DNA from: Oceanospirillaceae bacterium
GTDB lineage: Bacteria > Pseudomonadota > Gammaproteobacteria > Pseudomonadales > Balneatricaceae
DNA length: 64,000 bases
Assembly: GCA_013373085.1 (NCBI GenBank)
Contig: JABXIM010000131.1
Location: 1 to 64,000 of the forward strand
Reading direction: 5' to 3'
Position numbering within the stretch: position 1 is the first letter of the stretch
The DNA itself: not shown here
Text below: more notes on this DNA, generated by a model
The model's input: only the letters and a program-made list of their open reading frames with translations
Told to the model about the DNA's origin: nothing
Database searches by the model: none

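Overview
The window is about 60% GC, densely coded, and comes from a gammaproteobacterium, most likely a marine or halophilic member of the Pseudomonadales/Oceanospirillales grade. This rests on gene order: rne convergent with murB and a low-molecular-weight phosphatase, hda-PerM-DUF2066 divergent from purM-purN-DUF3108-YfcL, tcdA beside an RluA-type synthase, and a TRAP-TAXI transporter with a UspA partner. No species is assigned.

Layout. 1-2.1 kb: the 3' end of rne, a shared terminator, a murB/phosphatase pair and tRNA-Gly(CCC). 2.1-5.1 kb: a two-gene class III aminotransferase/carboxymuconolactone-decarboxylase-like operon, divergent from an RpiR regulator, with strong palindromic candidate operators between them. 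5.2-9.5 kb: a TAXI-TRAP-UspA uptake operon. 9.9-13.9 kb: an unknown protein, a haloacid-dehalogenase-like hydrolase, a LysR regulator and a LysE/RhtB exporter. 13.9-14.3 kb: small extragenic repeats and a recent partial copy of the tcdA 3' end. 14.2-19 kb: tcdA, a small two-CxxC protein and a pseudouridine synthase, then hda, an AI-2E/PerM permease and a DUF2066 protein. 19.2-22 kb: purM, purN, DUF3108 and YfcL.

22-64 kb holds the unusual part: one tightly packed minus-strand gene set. Its first visible gene is an uninterrupted reading frame of 34.3 kb (at least 11,430 residues, still open at the window edge). It encodes a giant, apparently surface or secreted protein with thousands of residues of beta-solenoid-type repeats, many interspersed Y-x-Y-x-G...W modules, Calx-beta-like units, a long RTX calcium-binding block, two LamG-like domains and a C-terminal zincin motif. 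About 60 bp downstream follow a GAF-HlyD membrane protein, a PqqD-like/M50 peptidase/HlyD fusion, a shortened SecA-like ATPase, a periplasmic HlyD-type adaptor and a 274-residue protein I do not recognise. There is no ABC exporter, TolC or TpsB-type pore in the visible part. I infer that these genes form a dedicated export and assembly machine for the giant protein, using SecA and M50-HlyD parts in place of a type I ABC transporter. This is the best candidate in the window for an undescribed system.
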